NCBI RefSeq assembly: GCF_003149675.1
Contig: NZ_LWMS01000001.1
Span: 1 to 51,709 of the forward strand
DNA from: Methanosphaera cuniculi
Lineage (GTDB): Archaea > Methanobacteriota > Methanobacteria > Methanobacteriales > Methanobacteriaceae
Length of the DNA stretch: 51,709 bases
Direction of reading: 5' to 3'
Part shown: positions 21,080 through 29,331 of the stretch, piece after piece
Layout: every line of letters starts with the position of its first letter
Position numbering within the stretch: position 1 is the first letter of the stretch
Notes under the pieces: generated by a model
The model's input: only the letters and a program-made list of their open reading frames with translations
Told to the model about the DNA's origin: nothing
The model's database searches: none
Translations under genes and position numbers: made by a program

Positions 21080-21706
21080 ATGGCAGAAGAATATTTAGGA
21101 CGAATTGTATCAGTAGGAAGTAATGATGATGGAGTATATGCATCATATCGTGTATCAAGCAGATCATTTCCAAATCGTAAATCAATATTAAATGAAGATA
21201 AAATAGCAATTGTACCAACAGAAGGATCAGAAGAAGATATATACAAAAACATATACATAAGCTACAACTGTATTGACATAATAAATGATGTATGTGTAGT
21301 AACAAATGGATCACATACAGATATCATAGCTGGAAAAATACGTGAAGGAATGAACATGCGTGATGCATTAGCATTATCACTCCTTGCAATGGACTATGAA
21401 AAAGATGATTACAATACTCCAAGAATTGCAGGTGTAATGAGAGCAGATGGAGTAGGATATATTGGAATTATCACAGTAAATGGAATGGAAGTTAAAAAAG
21501 TAAATCCTGGAGAAGCATTTTACATATCAGTATATGAGCATGATACACCACGTGAAGTAGAATATGATGTAAGTAATGCTGTAGATGCAACTAATTACAT
21601 ATTTGATCAAGGAGTATTTAAAGAATTTACACATCCTGTAACCTCATGTGCAGCATTTGCACAAGATGGAATGTGGACAGTTGCATATAAAAATACTAAA
21701 GAATAA
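21080..21706 (+). CDS. purO: IMP cyclohydrolase, archaeal PurO
   Basis: PurO closes FAICAR to IMP, the last step of purine synthesis, in archaea that lack the bacterial PurH. The 208 residues start EEYLGRIVSVGSNDDG and continue YRVSSRSFPNR; the C-terminus contains THPVTSCAAFAQDG. The RBS AAAAGGAGACC fits the ATG. It lies 80 bases after the ExbD-like gene with no obvious shared function. CATCTCCCTTC plus T8 (21736-21754) follows. Confidence 0.95.
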   Translation: MAEEYLGRIVSVGSNDDGVYASYRVSSRSFPNRKSILNEDKIAIVPTEGSEEDIYKNIYISYNCIDIINDVCVVTNGSHTDIIAGKIREGMNMRDALALSLLAMDYEKDDYNTPRIAGVMRADGVGYIGIITVNGMEVKKVNPGEAFYISVYEHDTPREVEYDVSNAVDATNYIFDQGVFKEFTHPVTSCAAFAQDGMWTVAYKNTKE

Positions 21707-21735
21707 TATTTAAAAAGTAAAAATATTATTAACTT

Positions 21736-21754
21736 CATCTCCCTTCTTTTTTTT
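21736..21754 (+). terminator. C-rich plus T8 tract after purO
   Basis: CATCTCCCTTC followed by eight T lies 30 bases after the stop and is the clearest copy of the recurring signature. The opposite strand has CACCACCTACCA plus T8 (21957-21936) after the convergent gene. Confidence 0.55.
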
Positions 21755-21979
21755 AAACTAGATTTTTAATATCACTACTTTTTTCTTAGAAATAAAAAAT
21801 TATATTTTTTCATATTTTTAATAATTATTTTTTTATACATTGTTTATTTCAAAAACTAGTTTTCCCGGGATTTTTATTTTTGGTGTTCAATATTTAGTAT
21901 ATTTTATTAGTATTTTGTTTAAAAAAAAAGTAATGTTAAAAAAAATGGTAGGTGGTGAATTAGTTATCTACTTTTTGTT

Positions 21980-22939
21980 TTATGTTGTAGAATTTTCTGT
22001 TATATTATTTGTTAAATTACTTTCACTACCACTATCACTATTACTATTATCTGTATTGAAGTTAAATAGTGATGTTATATAGTTATATATTTGTTCAAAG
22101 AGTGTTTGTGCATCATTTGTATTTACATAATCTGATATTTGTGATTGATAGTTTGTTGCTTCATCTTTTAGTGATTGGCTTGTTGCAACACTGTCTGCTA
22201 ATTCATTTATACTGTTGTTATTTATGTTTATATTGTTATTTTGTGTTATGTTTGTGATAATATTGTTTATTACGGTTTTATCTGTTGTATTTTGTTCTTC
22301 TGCTTGTTGTTTTGCTTGTGATACTACATCTGCTACTTGATCTGCTGTTGCATTTGAATCATTTACTACTTGACTTTCTGTGTAGATTTCCTTGTTTGCT
22401 GCATCTTTTAGTGAGTCTGGTATTTGTTTTCCTGTTGCTTTTTCATATGATTGCATTACTCCTGCTAGTGCTGATTCTCCTGTTGCTGTTGTTGGTGATG
22501 TTACAACCACATATCCTTGAGTTATTCCTGATGAGTTTAGTGCTGATTTATACATATTTTCTGTTACAAGTGTTATTTTGGATTTATCAACATCTACTTT
22601 TAGATCATTATTTGTTGATAGATCTACTAATGCACATGAGAGTATTTGATTTTCGTTGTATGTTCGATTAGATATTCCCTGTGATATTTGATTTACTTCA
22701 TTTGCTGTTATTATTGTGGTTTTTGCATCATCTAAGTTTACATCTGAATGATCCATGAAGTATTGATCTACCATGTCTTTATAGTTTTGGTTGTTATTTG
22801 TTGTTTCTCCATATGTTATTGCAACTTGTGCATTTTGTGTGGATGTATTTGTGCCTGTTATGTCTGTTGTATTTATTGGTACAAATAGTCCGAATAGTAT
22901 GAATATTATTATTAGTATTCCTGCTATTTTGCCCCACAT
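21980..22939 (-). CDS. DUF1002-type secreted or membrane-anchored protein
   Basis: The function is unknown. The start is the ATG at 22939 (319 residues), with GGGAGG at 22958-22953 upstream; a TTG at 22960 would overlap that site. Residues 1-30 form a signal or anchor helix (GILIIIFILFGLFVPI). The middle part resembles DUF1002 proteins: VTSPTTATGESALAGVMQSY and then TGKQIPDSLKDAANKEI. The C-terminal third is low-complexity, rich in Asn, Gln and Ser, with many N-x-T/S sequons. Homologs are usually described as secreted proteins of gut Firmicutes and some archaea (from memory). Confidence 0.75.
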   Translation of the reverse strand: MWGKIAGILIIIFILFGLFVPINTTDITGTNTSTQNAQVAITYGETTNNNQNYKDMVDQYFMDHSDVNLDDAKTTIITANEVNQISQGISNRTYNENQILSCALVDLSTNNDLKVDVDKSKITLVTENMYKSALNSSGITQGYVVVTSPTTATGESALAGVMQSYEKATGKQIPDSLKDAANKEIYTESQVVNDSNATADQVADVVSQAKQQAEEQNTTDKTVINNIITNITQNNNININNNSINELADSVATSQSLKDEATNYQSQISDYVNTNDAQTLFEQIYNYITSLFNFNTDNSNSDSGSESNLTNNITENSTT

Positions 22940-23034
22940 AATTAATCTTATGCCTCCCAAAAAATTTTAGGTTATTATTTTTTTTTTTAATAAAATATAA
23001 TTTTTACTTTATTAAGTATTGATTATGGTTTGGT

Positions 23035-23982
23035 TTAATTATTATATTTTTTTGGTTTTTTATCTCCAAGAAGTAGTACTCGACTTTTTTCTACTTCATC
23101 AATTATTTCCATTCCACAGTTTTTGGCAACTTCTGTAGCAAAATTTTGAATATCAACAGTTTTTGGCATATTTTCCCATTTGAGTCTTTCACGTGAATCT
23201 CCAACATACATGTATGCTTTTATTTCCACATAGTCTACATCAGCTTTATCTATTATTTTAGCATATTCTTCGGGATTTGTCATATTTAAGTCTTTTACTG
23301 ATGTAATTCTTAGTACTTTTCGAGTATCATATGTTGAGAGTAATTGGATAGTTTCATTTAGTTTTTCCCATCCATTTTCTATTTGTGGTTTACATACCTT
23401 TTGGTATATTTCATTATTTGGTGCATCAAGTGAAACATAAAGTTGTGTTGGTTCGTTTTCTTCGAGTTTTTTTAGATCTTCTGGACTTTCTCCATTTGTT
23501 ACAAGAAATGTTGTGAAGTCTTGTTTATGAAATTCATCTATTAGTTGATTTATTTCAGGATATAGTAGTGGTTCTCCTGCTAGACTTAATGCTGCATTGT
23601 TGGGTTTTACGCATTCTTTGAGTTTTTGTGGGTTTGCTTTTTCATTTCCAAAAAATCCACAAAGTAATTTTTTCTGATTTTCTATACAATCTTCAATTAT
23701 TGTTTTTGGATCATCATAATCATCTGTATCCCATGATACTTTTGTTATTTCTGTATCTCTCCAACAAAATAGACATTTATGTTGACAGTATGGTATTGAT
23801 GGTGACATTTGTAGACATCTATGACTTTTTATTCCATAGAATTGTTCTTTATAGCATGTTCCTTCATCTACTATACTTTTACGTGTCCAGTGACATATCT
23901 TATTTCCAGCATGAACATTTTTTCCTGCAAATCTGTAACCTTTTTTTTCTAAATCTTTTTGTTTTTGTTGTGAAATTAACAT
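23035..23982 (-). CDS. taw1: tRNA 4-demethylwyosine synthase (radical SAM)
   Basis: Taw1/TYW1 builds the tricyclic 4-demethylwyosine base at G37 of tRNA-Phe from N1-methylguanosine and pyruvate. The 315 residues carry the radical SAM motif C66-x3-C70-x2-C73 and three more Cys at 30, 43 and 56. That spacing matches, with a shift of four, the second [4Fe-4S] cluster I recall for the Methanocaldococcus enzyme (26, 39, 52). LAGEPLLYPEINQLIDEFH is the family core. It starts at ATG 23982 and is monocistronic. Confidence 0.94.
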   Translation of the reverse strand: MLISQQKQKDLEKKGYRFAGKNVHAGNKICHWTRKSIVDEGTCYKEQFYGIKSHRCLQMSPSIPYCQHKCLFCWRDTEITKVSWDTDDYDDPKTIIEDCIENQKKLLCGFFGNEKANPQKLKECVKPNNAALSLAGEPLLYPEINQLIDEFHKQDFTTFLVTNGESPEDLKKLEENEPTQLYVSLDAPNNEIYQKVCKPQIENGWEKLNETIQLLSTYDTRKVLRITSVKDLNMTNPEEYAKIIDKADVDYVEIKAYMYVGDSRERLKWENMPKTVDIQNFATEVAKNCGMEIIDEVEKSRVLLLGDKKPKKYNN

Positions 23983-24327
23983 ATTAATATTAAGATTTAT
24001 TATTTATATTCTATTAAATTTTTTATTTTCTATAAATTTAAAAAAATGTTTGTATCTCTTAGAAATGTTTTAAAATGTATATTTTATTATATTAAATATG
24101 TATTAAAAAATAAACCATTATGGAAAAAATTTAGATTTTTATTAGTAATTAGTAGTTACTTTAATAAGAGATGTGTTTATATATTATAATTAGTCAAAAA
24201 TTAACCCCAACCTAATAAAAAGATAGGTGGAAAAAAAATAATATTATTTATATCTTGGTTAATTAACTTGAAATCAAACAAAAAAATGAAAAAAGTAACA
24301 GACTAAAAATATAGAGAGGTAATATTT
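23983..24327. promoter_or_regulatory. Divergent promoter region taw1/tpiA
   Basis: No gene is seen. GTGTTTATATATTATAATT at about 24173-24191 is the best TATA-like box for tpiA. AGAGAGGTAATA before the tpiA ATG is its RBS. Confidence 0.45.
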
Positions 24328-24999
24328 ATGGCAGACTCACCAAAAATCATAATTAACTTTAAAACATACTCAGAATCATCCGGAGAAAAAGCAAAACAAT
24401 TAGCAATTCATGCAGAAGAAGTACATGACCTTTCAGGTGTAGATATAGCTATTGCACCACAAGCAGTAGATTTAAAAGCAATACGTGATGTAGTTAATAT
24501 ACCAGTTTATGCACAACACATTGACCCAATTTCACCAGGAAACAGTACAGGATTATACTTACCTGAAGCATTAATGGAAGCAGGAATTAATGGAACATTA
24601 ATTAATCACTCAGAAAAACCATTAAAATTAGCAGCAATTGATGAAATTATAGAAATTACAAAAAAATATGATCTAACAAGTATTCTTTGTTCAAATAATA
24701 TTAGAACAAGTGCAGCATGTGCAGCATTAAATCCTGATTTTATTGCAATTGAACCACCAGCACTTATTGCATCAGGATATGCAGTATCTCAATGTGAACC
24801 TGAAATTGTATCAAACACAATTGCAGCAGTACATGAAATTAATGATAGCATCCCTGTATTATGTGGAGCTGGAATTACAAATGGTGATGATGTAAAAGCA
24901 GCATTAGATCTTGGTGCAGAAGGTGTACTTTTAGCATCTGGTGTAGTTAAAGCAGAAGATTCAAAAGCAGTACTTGAAGATCTTGTAAGTAAAATTTAA
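24328..24999 (+). CDS. tpiA: Triosephosphate isomerase, archaeal type
   Basis: The enzyme interconverts dihydroxyacetone phosphate and glyceraldehyde 3-phosphate. The 223 residues fit the short archaeal tetrameric type. IIINFKTYSESSG holds the active-site Asn and Lys, INHSEKPL has the catalytic His, and IAIEPPALI has the catalytic Glu. The phosphate-gripping end is CGAGITNGDDVKAALDLGAE. pgk lies 370 bases downstream behind a terminator, so the two are probably separate units. Confidence 0.97.
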   Translation: MADSPKIIINFKTYSESSGEKAKQLAIHAEEVHDLSGVDIAIAPQAVDLKAIRDVVNIPVYAQHIDPISPGNSTGLYLPEALMEAGINGTLINHSEKPLKLAAIDEIIEITKKYDLTSILCSNNIRTSAACAALNPDFIAIEPPALIASGYAVSQCEPEIVSNTIAAVHEINDSIPVLCGAGITNGDDVKAALDLGAEGVLLASGVVKAEDSKAVLEDLVSKI

Positions 25000-25168
25000 A
25001 ATTACATAAACAACAAATATAATACTTAATTATTATAATAAGATTAAGAAATTTAATATAAAAAAAAATAATATTAAATAAATCCTAAAAGAAGGGAAAA
25101 GTGTGTGGGAGTATAAAACCTATGAAGTACTCAACAAACACCATTTATAATAAATAAGTATTATCTAT

Positions 25169-25238
25169 TGGAATTTTTTTTTAATATAATTCCATTTTTT
25201 TTTAATATCATCTCCCCTAACTTAATCCCTTTTTTTTT
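25169..25238 (+). terminator. Terminators between tpiA and pgk
   Basis: TGGAATT (25169-25175) pairs with AATTCCA (25188-25194) ahead of a T run from 25195. A C-rich/T-tract element (CATCTCCCC at 25209, AATCCC plus T10 ending at 25238) follows. The whole 25000-25369 gap shows no gene; the pgk RBS is TTGGAGATTT. Confidence 0.6.
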
Positions 25239-25369
25239 ATTAAAACTTTTTTTTTTATACTAAATTTAACTAATAAACAATTATATGACAAAAAAAGGAG
25301 AAAAATATAGGATTTTCTTTTTTTTTTAATGGTATTTATAATTAATAATATATTTGGAGATTTTCGTTT

Positions 25370-26602
25370 ATGGAATATGAATTTAAAACTATGGATGATG
25401 TAGAACTCGAAGGAAAAACAGTAATTGTAAGAGTTGATGTTAACTCACCTGTAGATCCACAGTCAGGAGAACTACTTGATGATACAAGAATGCAACTTCA
25501 TTCACAAACAATTATAGAATTATCAGATCGTGGAGCACGTGTTGTAATACTAGCACACCAAAGTAGACCTGGAAAATCAGATTTTACCTCTCTAAAAGAA
25601 CATGCAGCAGTACTTTCAAACATAACAGGAAAAGAAATAACCTTTGTTGATTCTATTTTTTCAAAGTATGCACAAGATGTAATTAAAAATATGGTAAATG
25701 GAGAAGTTGTACTTCTTGAAAATGTAAGATTTTATTCAGAAGAAATGCCAAAACTAACAGAGGATGAACAAGTAAATTCCCACATGGTAAAAACACTCGC
25801 ACCACTAGCTGATTACTTTATAAATGATGCATTTGCAACAGCACATAGATCACAAACATCCATAATTGGATTTTCAAAAGCATTACCATCACTTGCAGGA
25901 CGTGTAATGGAACTTGAATTAAATACATTATATCAAATACTTGATCATGCACAACAACCACGTGTATATGTTCTTGGTGGAATAAAAGCAGATGATTCAA
26001 TAAATGTAATGGCAAATGCACTTAAAAACAACAGTGCTGATTATATACTTACAACAGGACTTGTAGCAAACATATTCTTAGAAGCAAAAGGTGTAGATAT
26101 TAAAGAATATAATCGTAATTTTATAAAAGAACGTGGATATGAAGATTATATTGATATTGCAAAAGATTTACTTAAAGATTATGAAGAAAAAATTATACTA
26201 CCTGAAGATTTAGCAATTCTTGAAAATGATACACGTGTTGAATATGATATTGATGAAATACCAAATCTTCCAATTTATGATATAGGAAGTAAAACAATTT
26301 CAACATATGTTGAAAAAATATTAATAGCAAAAACATTATTTGCAAATGGACCTGCAGGAGTATTTGAAAAAGAAGGCTTTAGTATGGGAACAGAGTCACT
26401 TCTTAACACTATTGCTGAATCTAAGGGATTTTCAATCATTGGAGGAGGACATCTTGCTGCTGTAGCTAGTAATATGGATTTAGACGATGAAATAACACAT
26501 ATTAGTAGTGGTGGAGGAGCAAGTATAAATCTAATTTCTGGTAAGGAATTACCGGCTGTAAAAGCATTAGATTCATCTGCACGTAATAATGGAAATTTCT
26601 AA
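25370..26602 (+). CDS. pgk: Phosphoglycerate kinase
   Basis: The enzyme moves phosphate between 1,3-bisphosphoglycerate and ADP (in methanogens mainly in the gluconeogenic direction). The 410 residues include VIVRVDVNSPVDP near the N-terminus, LLENVRFYSEE, FINDAFATAHRSQTSIIGF, the nucleotide-side FANGPAGVFE, and the C-terminal TIAESKGFSIIGGGHLAAV. The start is the ATG at 25370 with GGAG upstream. Confidence 0.97.
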   Translation: MEYEFKTMDDVELEGKTVIVRVDVNSPVDPQSGELLDDTRMQLHSQTIIELSDRGARVVILAHQSRPGKSDFTSLKEHAAVLSNITGKEITFVDSIFSKYAQDVIKNMVNGEVVLLENVRFYSEEMPKLTEDEQVNSHMVKTLAPLADYFINDAFATAHRSQTSIIGFSKALPSLAGRVMELELNTLYQILDHAQQPRVYVLGGIKADDSINVMANALKNNSADYILTTGLVANIFLEAKGVDIKEYNRNFIKERGYEDYIDIAKDLLKDYEEKIILPEDLAILENDTRVEYDIDEIPNLPIYDIGSKTISTYVEKILIAKTLFANGPAGVFEKEGFSMGTESLLNTIAESKGFSIIGGGHLAAVASNMDLDDEITHISSGGGASINLISGKELPAVKALDSSARNNGNF

Positions 26603-26618
26603 ATATTAAATAATTTTT

Positions 26619-26650
26619 TAAAGCATTAATAATGCTTTATTTTATTTTTA
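26619..26650 (+). terminator. Hairpin terminator after pgk
   Basis: TAAAGCATT (26619-26627) pairs perfectly with AATGCTTTA (26631-26639) over a 3-base loop, followed by T-rich sequence. Confidence 0.7.
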
Positions 26651-26709
26651 ATCTTTTTTAACTGTGTTTTGGTATATTTTTAAAAATTAGTTTGTGGAAT
26701 ATAGAAACA

Positions 26710-26720
26710 TTTATATACTA
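26710..26720 (+). promoter_or_regulatory. TATA box of tRNA cluster
   Basis: TTTATATACTA lies 60 bases before tRNA-Thr. The identical 11 bases recur before tRNA-Asp at 27065-27075. Confidence 0.6.
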
Positions 26721-26780
26721 TGTAGGTATAAAATAATAAATAGAGCTTGATGTGTTATATCTTGCTTAAGACTATTAAGT

Positions 26781-26854
26781 GCCTCAGTAGCTCAGTCTGG
26801 TGGAGCGCTTGACTTGTAATCAAGCGGTCGGGGGTTCAATTCCCCCCTGGGGCT
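26781..26854 (+). tRNA. tRNA-Thr (TGT)
   Basis: The acceptor GCCTCAG pairs with CTGGGGC (with T-G wobble). The anticodon stem CTTGA/TCAAG encloses loop CTTGTAA, giving anticodon TGT. The T arm GGGGG-TTCAATT-CCCCC is perfect. No CCA is encoded. Confidence 0.95.
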
Positions 26855-26865
26855 CTATATTTAAC

Positions 26866-26945
<80 letters not shown>

Positions 26946-26947
26946 TA

Positions 26948-27021
<74 letters not shown>

Positions 27022-27064
27022 TATTAACTATAGTATTAATAAGTATGTATATAAAACCATAACC

Positions 27065-27075
27065 TTTATATACTA
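27065..27075 (+). promoter_or_regulatory. TATA box before tRNA-Asp
   Basis: TTTATATACTA is identical to the box before tRNA-Thr, which suggests that tRNA-Asp and the Lys genes start their own transcript. Confidence 0.55.
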
Positions 27076-27136
27076 CTTACAATATACTATTATATAGTTG
27101 GTAATAACCAATACTTATTAACAAAAATAAATTTGT

Positions 27137-27208
27137 GCCTTGGTAGTGTAGAGGCGATCATGCAGGCCTGTCGAGCCTGCGACTCGGGTTCAAATCCCGG
27201 CCAAGGCG
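27137..27208 (+). tRNA. tRNA-Asp (GTC)
   Basis: The acceptor GCCTTGG pairs with CCAAGGC. The anticodon stem CAGGC/GCCTG encloses CTGTCGA, giving GTC. The T arm is CGGG-TTCAAAT-CCCG. Confidence 0.94.
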
Positions 27209-27243
27209 CTTCAAAAAACTTTTTAATAACAATTTTTATTTTA

Positions 27244-27317
27244 GGGCTCGTAGCTCAGTCTGGGAGAGCGCCTGGCTTTTAACCAGGCGGTCGCGGGTTC
27301 AACTCCCGTCGGGCCCG
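27244..27317 (+). tRNA. tRNA-Lys (TTT), copy 1
   Basis: The acceptor GGGCTCG pairs with CGGGCCC. The anticodon stem CCTGG/CCAGG encloses CTTTTAA, giving TTT. It lies 35 bases after tRNA-Asp. Confidence 0.95.
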
Positions 27318-27424
27318 TTTACAATTTAATCTTAATATTGTAACAACTATTTAATAAAATAAAAACTATTTTAATTTAATAAACTAAGTAATTAACATTG
27401 CTTTTTTTTTAATTGTATAATTCG

Positions 27425-27498
27425 GGGCTCGTAGCTCAGTCTGGGAGAGCGCCTGGCTTTTAACCAGGCGGTCGCGGGTTCAACTCCCGTCGGGCCCG
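27425..27498 (+). tRNA. tRNA-Lys (TTT), copy 2
   Basis: It is identical over all 74 bases to copy 1, 107 bases upstream. The flanks are not conserved beyond a few bases. Lys codons AAA are very abundant in this AT-rich genome, which may explain keeping two copies. Confidence 0.95.
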
Positions 27499-27692
27499 TT
27501 TAAAAACTTTTTAATGAATTCTAATTTTAATGATAATTTTTTTTTAAATTTAATTTCTTTTATTAGATGATGCTATTTTTTATTTTTTTTTTATAGTGAA
27601 TTTATTTATATTATTAAGTTCATATCTTATTATATTATAGAAATTTTATTAAAAGTAGTAAATATTAATCTATTATTTGCGGAGGATAAATT

Positions 27693-27926
27693 TTGAAAGT
27701 AGATATTTTAAAGCATAACTTAGTACCTGAACATACCATCTTAACTCCTGAAGAAGCTGATGCAGTGCTAGAAGAGTTAGATGTTCGTATTGATCAAATT
27801 CCAAAGATTTTACCAACAGATCCAGTTGTAAAAGCTATTGATGCTAAACTTGGGGATGTTCTTAAGATTACAAGAAAAAGTATGACCGCAGGGGTTTTTA
27901 CTTCTTACCGTGTTGTTAGAGAATAG
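27693..27926 (+). CDS. rpoH: RNA polymerase subunit H (Rpo5)
   Basis: This is the small archaeal counterpart of the C-terminal domain of eukaryotic RPB5. The 77 residues match in full: ILKHNLVPEHTILTPEEAD, then KILPTDPVVKAI, ending FTSYRVVRE. The start is TTG at 27693 with GCGGAGG eight bases upstream. It is normally the first gene of the rpo operon, but here 1.4 kb separates it from rpoB''. TTATCAC plus T8 (27931-27945) directly after the stop looks like a terminator. Confidence 0.96.
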   Translation: MKVDILKHNLVPEHTILTPEEADAVLEELDVRIDQIPKILPTDPVVKAIDAKLGDVLKITRKSMTAGVFTSYRVVRE

Positions 27927-29331
27927 TTTTTTATCACTTTTTTTTAACAATATCTTTTTTTTTATTTTTTAGAGTAGTATTTAAAAGAAACTACTTGTAT
28001 ATAAACATAATGTTTTTATATAATGATGTATAGATATAAGATATACGTATTAATTATAGAATAAAATTTTTAAATCATGTTTCCTTTATTCGATTTGAAA
28101 TTCTATTTATGTCTGTTTTAAATAGGATCAAATATTTTTTTCTAAAATTAATTATGAAAAAGTAAGTGTTTTAAGCAATTATCTAGCAAAAATAGATGAT
28201 AATTTATGCTTAAAATAATTGAATATTTTATTTAATGATAAATTTGTAATAATGTCTAATAGGACACATAAAGAACTTAAATATTTTTATTTGGTTTAGA
28301 TAATTTTTTATAGAATTTTATAACTAAAAAGAAGACTTATTAATGTGTTTATTTGAAATTAGATTAAGTGATGGATTATTTATAAATTTAGAATATTTTA
28401 TTCAGAAAAAATAAAAGAGAGATACAAAATTTTCATAATATTAAAAGTATCATATTAATATTTAATAATTTTTTTTAAAGATACAATTATAATTGACTTC
28501 CTAAAAGAATATCAACAAACATGTATACTTACTGTATGTTTCGTTAATTAGATGTGGATGATATTAAAGTAGGATGTTAATTTAGTAAATATGAGATTAT
28601 GTTCTTTATCTTTAATTTCAACAAAAAAAATAAGATATTAAATTCATAAAAAGAAAACTTCTTATCACTTTTTTTTTAAAACTATATAATTTAAACACAT
28701 TTTAATATTTAAGAAATTTAAATTTAACTTTCCCTTTTTTTTAGTAGTAAAAATACACTATAAATTTAGATAATTTCATAAAAATATATTGATTGAATGT
28801 TTTTTTCATATTTTGGATGTTTTTTTATTATTTTTTTATATTTTTTTTATTTAACCATCACAACTTAAAAAGAATATATGAAATAGATAAACTAGATCCT
28901 AAGTAAGTTTAATTCATTAAAGTCACATTTTATTATGAATATTTCATATTAGCATTATTTTTCATTCTTTTGTGTGGGATTTTTATCATTTTAAATAAAT
29001 TTCAATTAAAACTAGTAACTTGATGCAAAAAAGTAAACGATTTTAAAACAAAATCACTTAGAAAAAAAATAAGAGAAATGGAATAAATTCAAAAAAAATA
29101 ATAATTTGTAAAGATAATGTATTTTTTTTATTACATCTTTTATAGCATAGAAAAAAATAAAATTTTCTTTAGTGTGTACAATTTTTTTTTCATGTTAAAA
29201 AATAAAAAATAAATACAATATTTAATCTCTTTACATTATAAAGAATTTTTTTTTGATTAAAATTTCCCACTCACTTCTATACTTTTTTTTCTTAATAGAT
29301 GAATATAATATTAGAAAATGGAGATGGATAT
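27927..29331 (+). other. 1.4-kb gap in the rpo cluster with RNA-gene signals
   Basis: No credible protein gene is seen. Two TATA-like boxes lie at 27997-28006 (GTATATAAAC) and 28013-28025. A long inverted repeat spans 28169-28215 (TTTTAAGCA pairing with TGCTTAAAA, and ATTATC with GATAAT inside). C-containing T tracts at 28662-28677, 28726-28742 and 29264-29290 resemble the terminator signature of this window. TTATCAC plus T at 28662 repeats the sequence after rpoH. An unannotated RNA between about 28025 and 28680 is possible; a long rpoB'' leader is the alternative. Confidence 0.4.

Noticed and set aside
21840-22082. 80-codon plus-strand frame
   Set aside because: No RBS, low complexity, and it overlaps the 3' end of the DUF1002-type gene on the other strand.
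22285-22671. Leu-rich plus-strand frame
   Set aside because: It is antisense to the DUF1002-type gene, and its composition is typical of the reverse reading of Asn/Gln/Lys-rich coding sequence.
28343-28414. 23-codon frame in the rpo gap
   Set aside because: No RBS, and frames of this length are expected by chance in 1.4 kb of AT-rich DNA.
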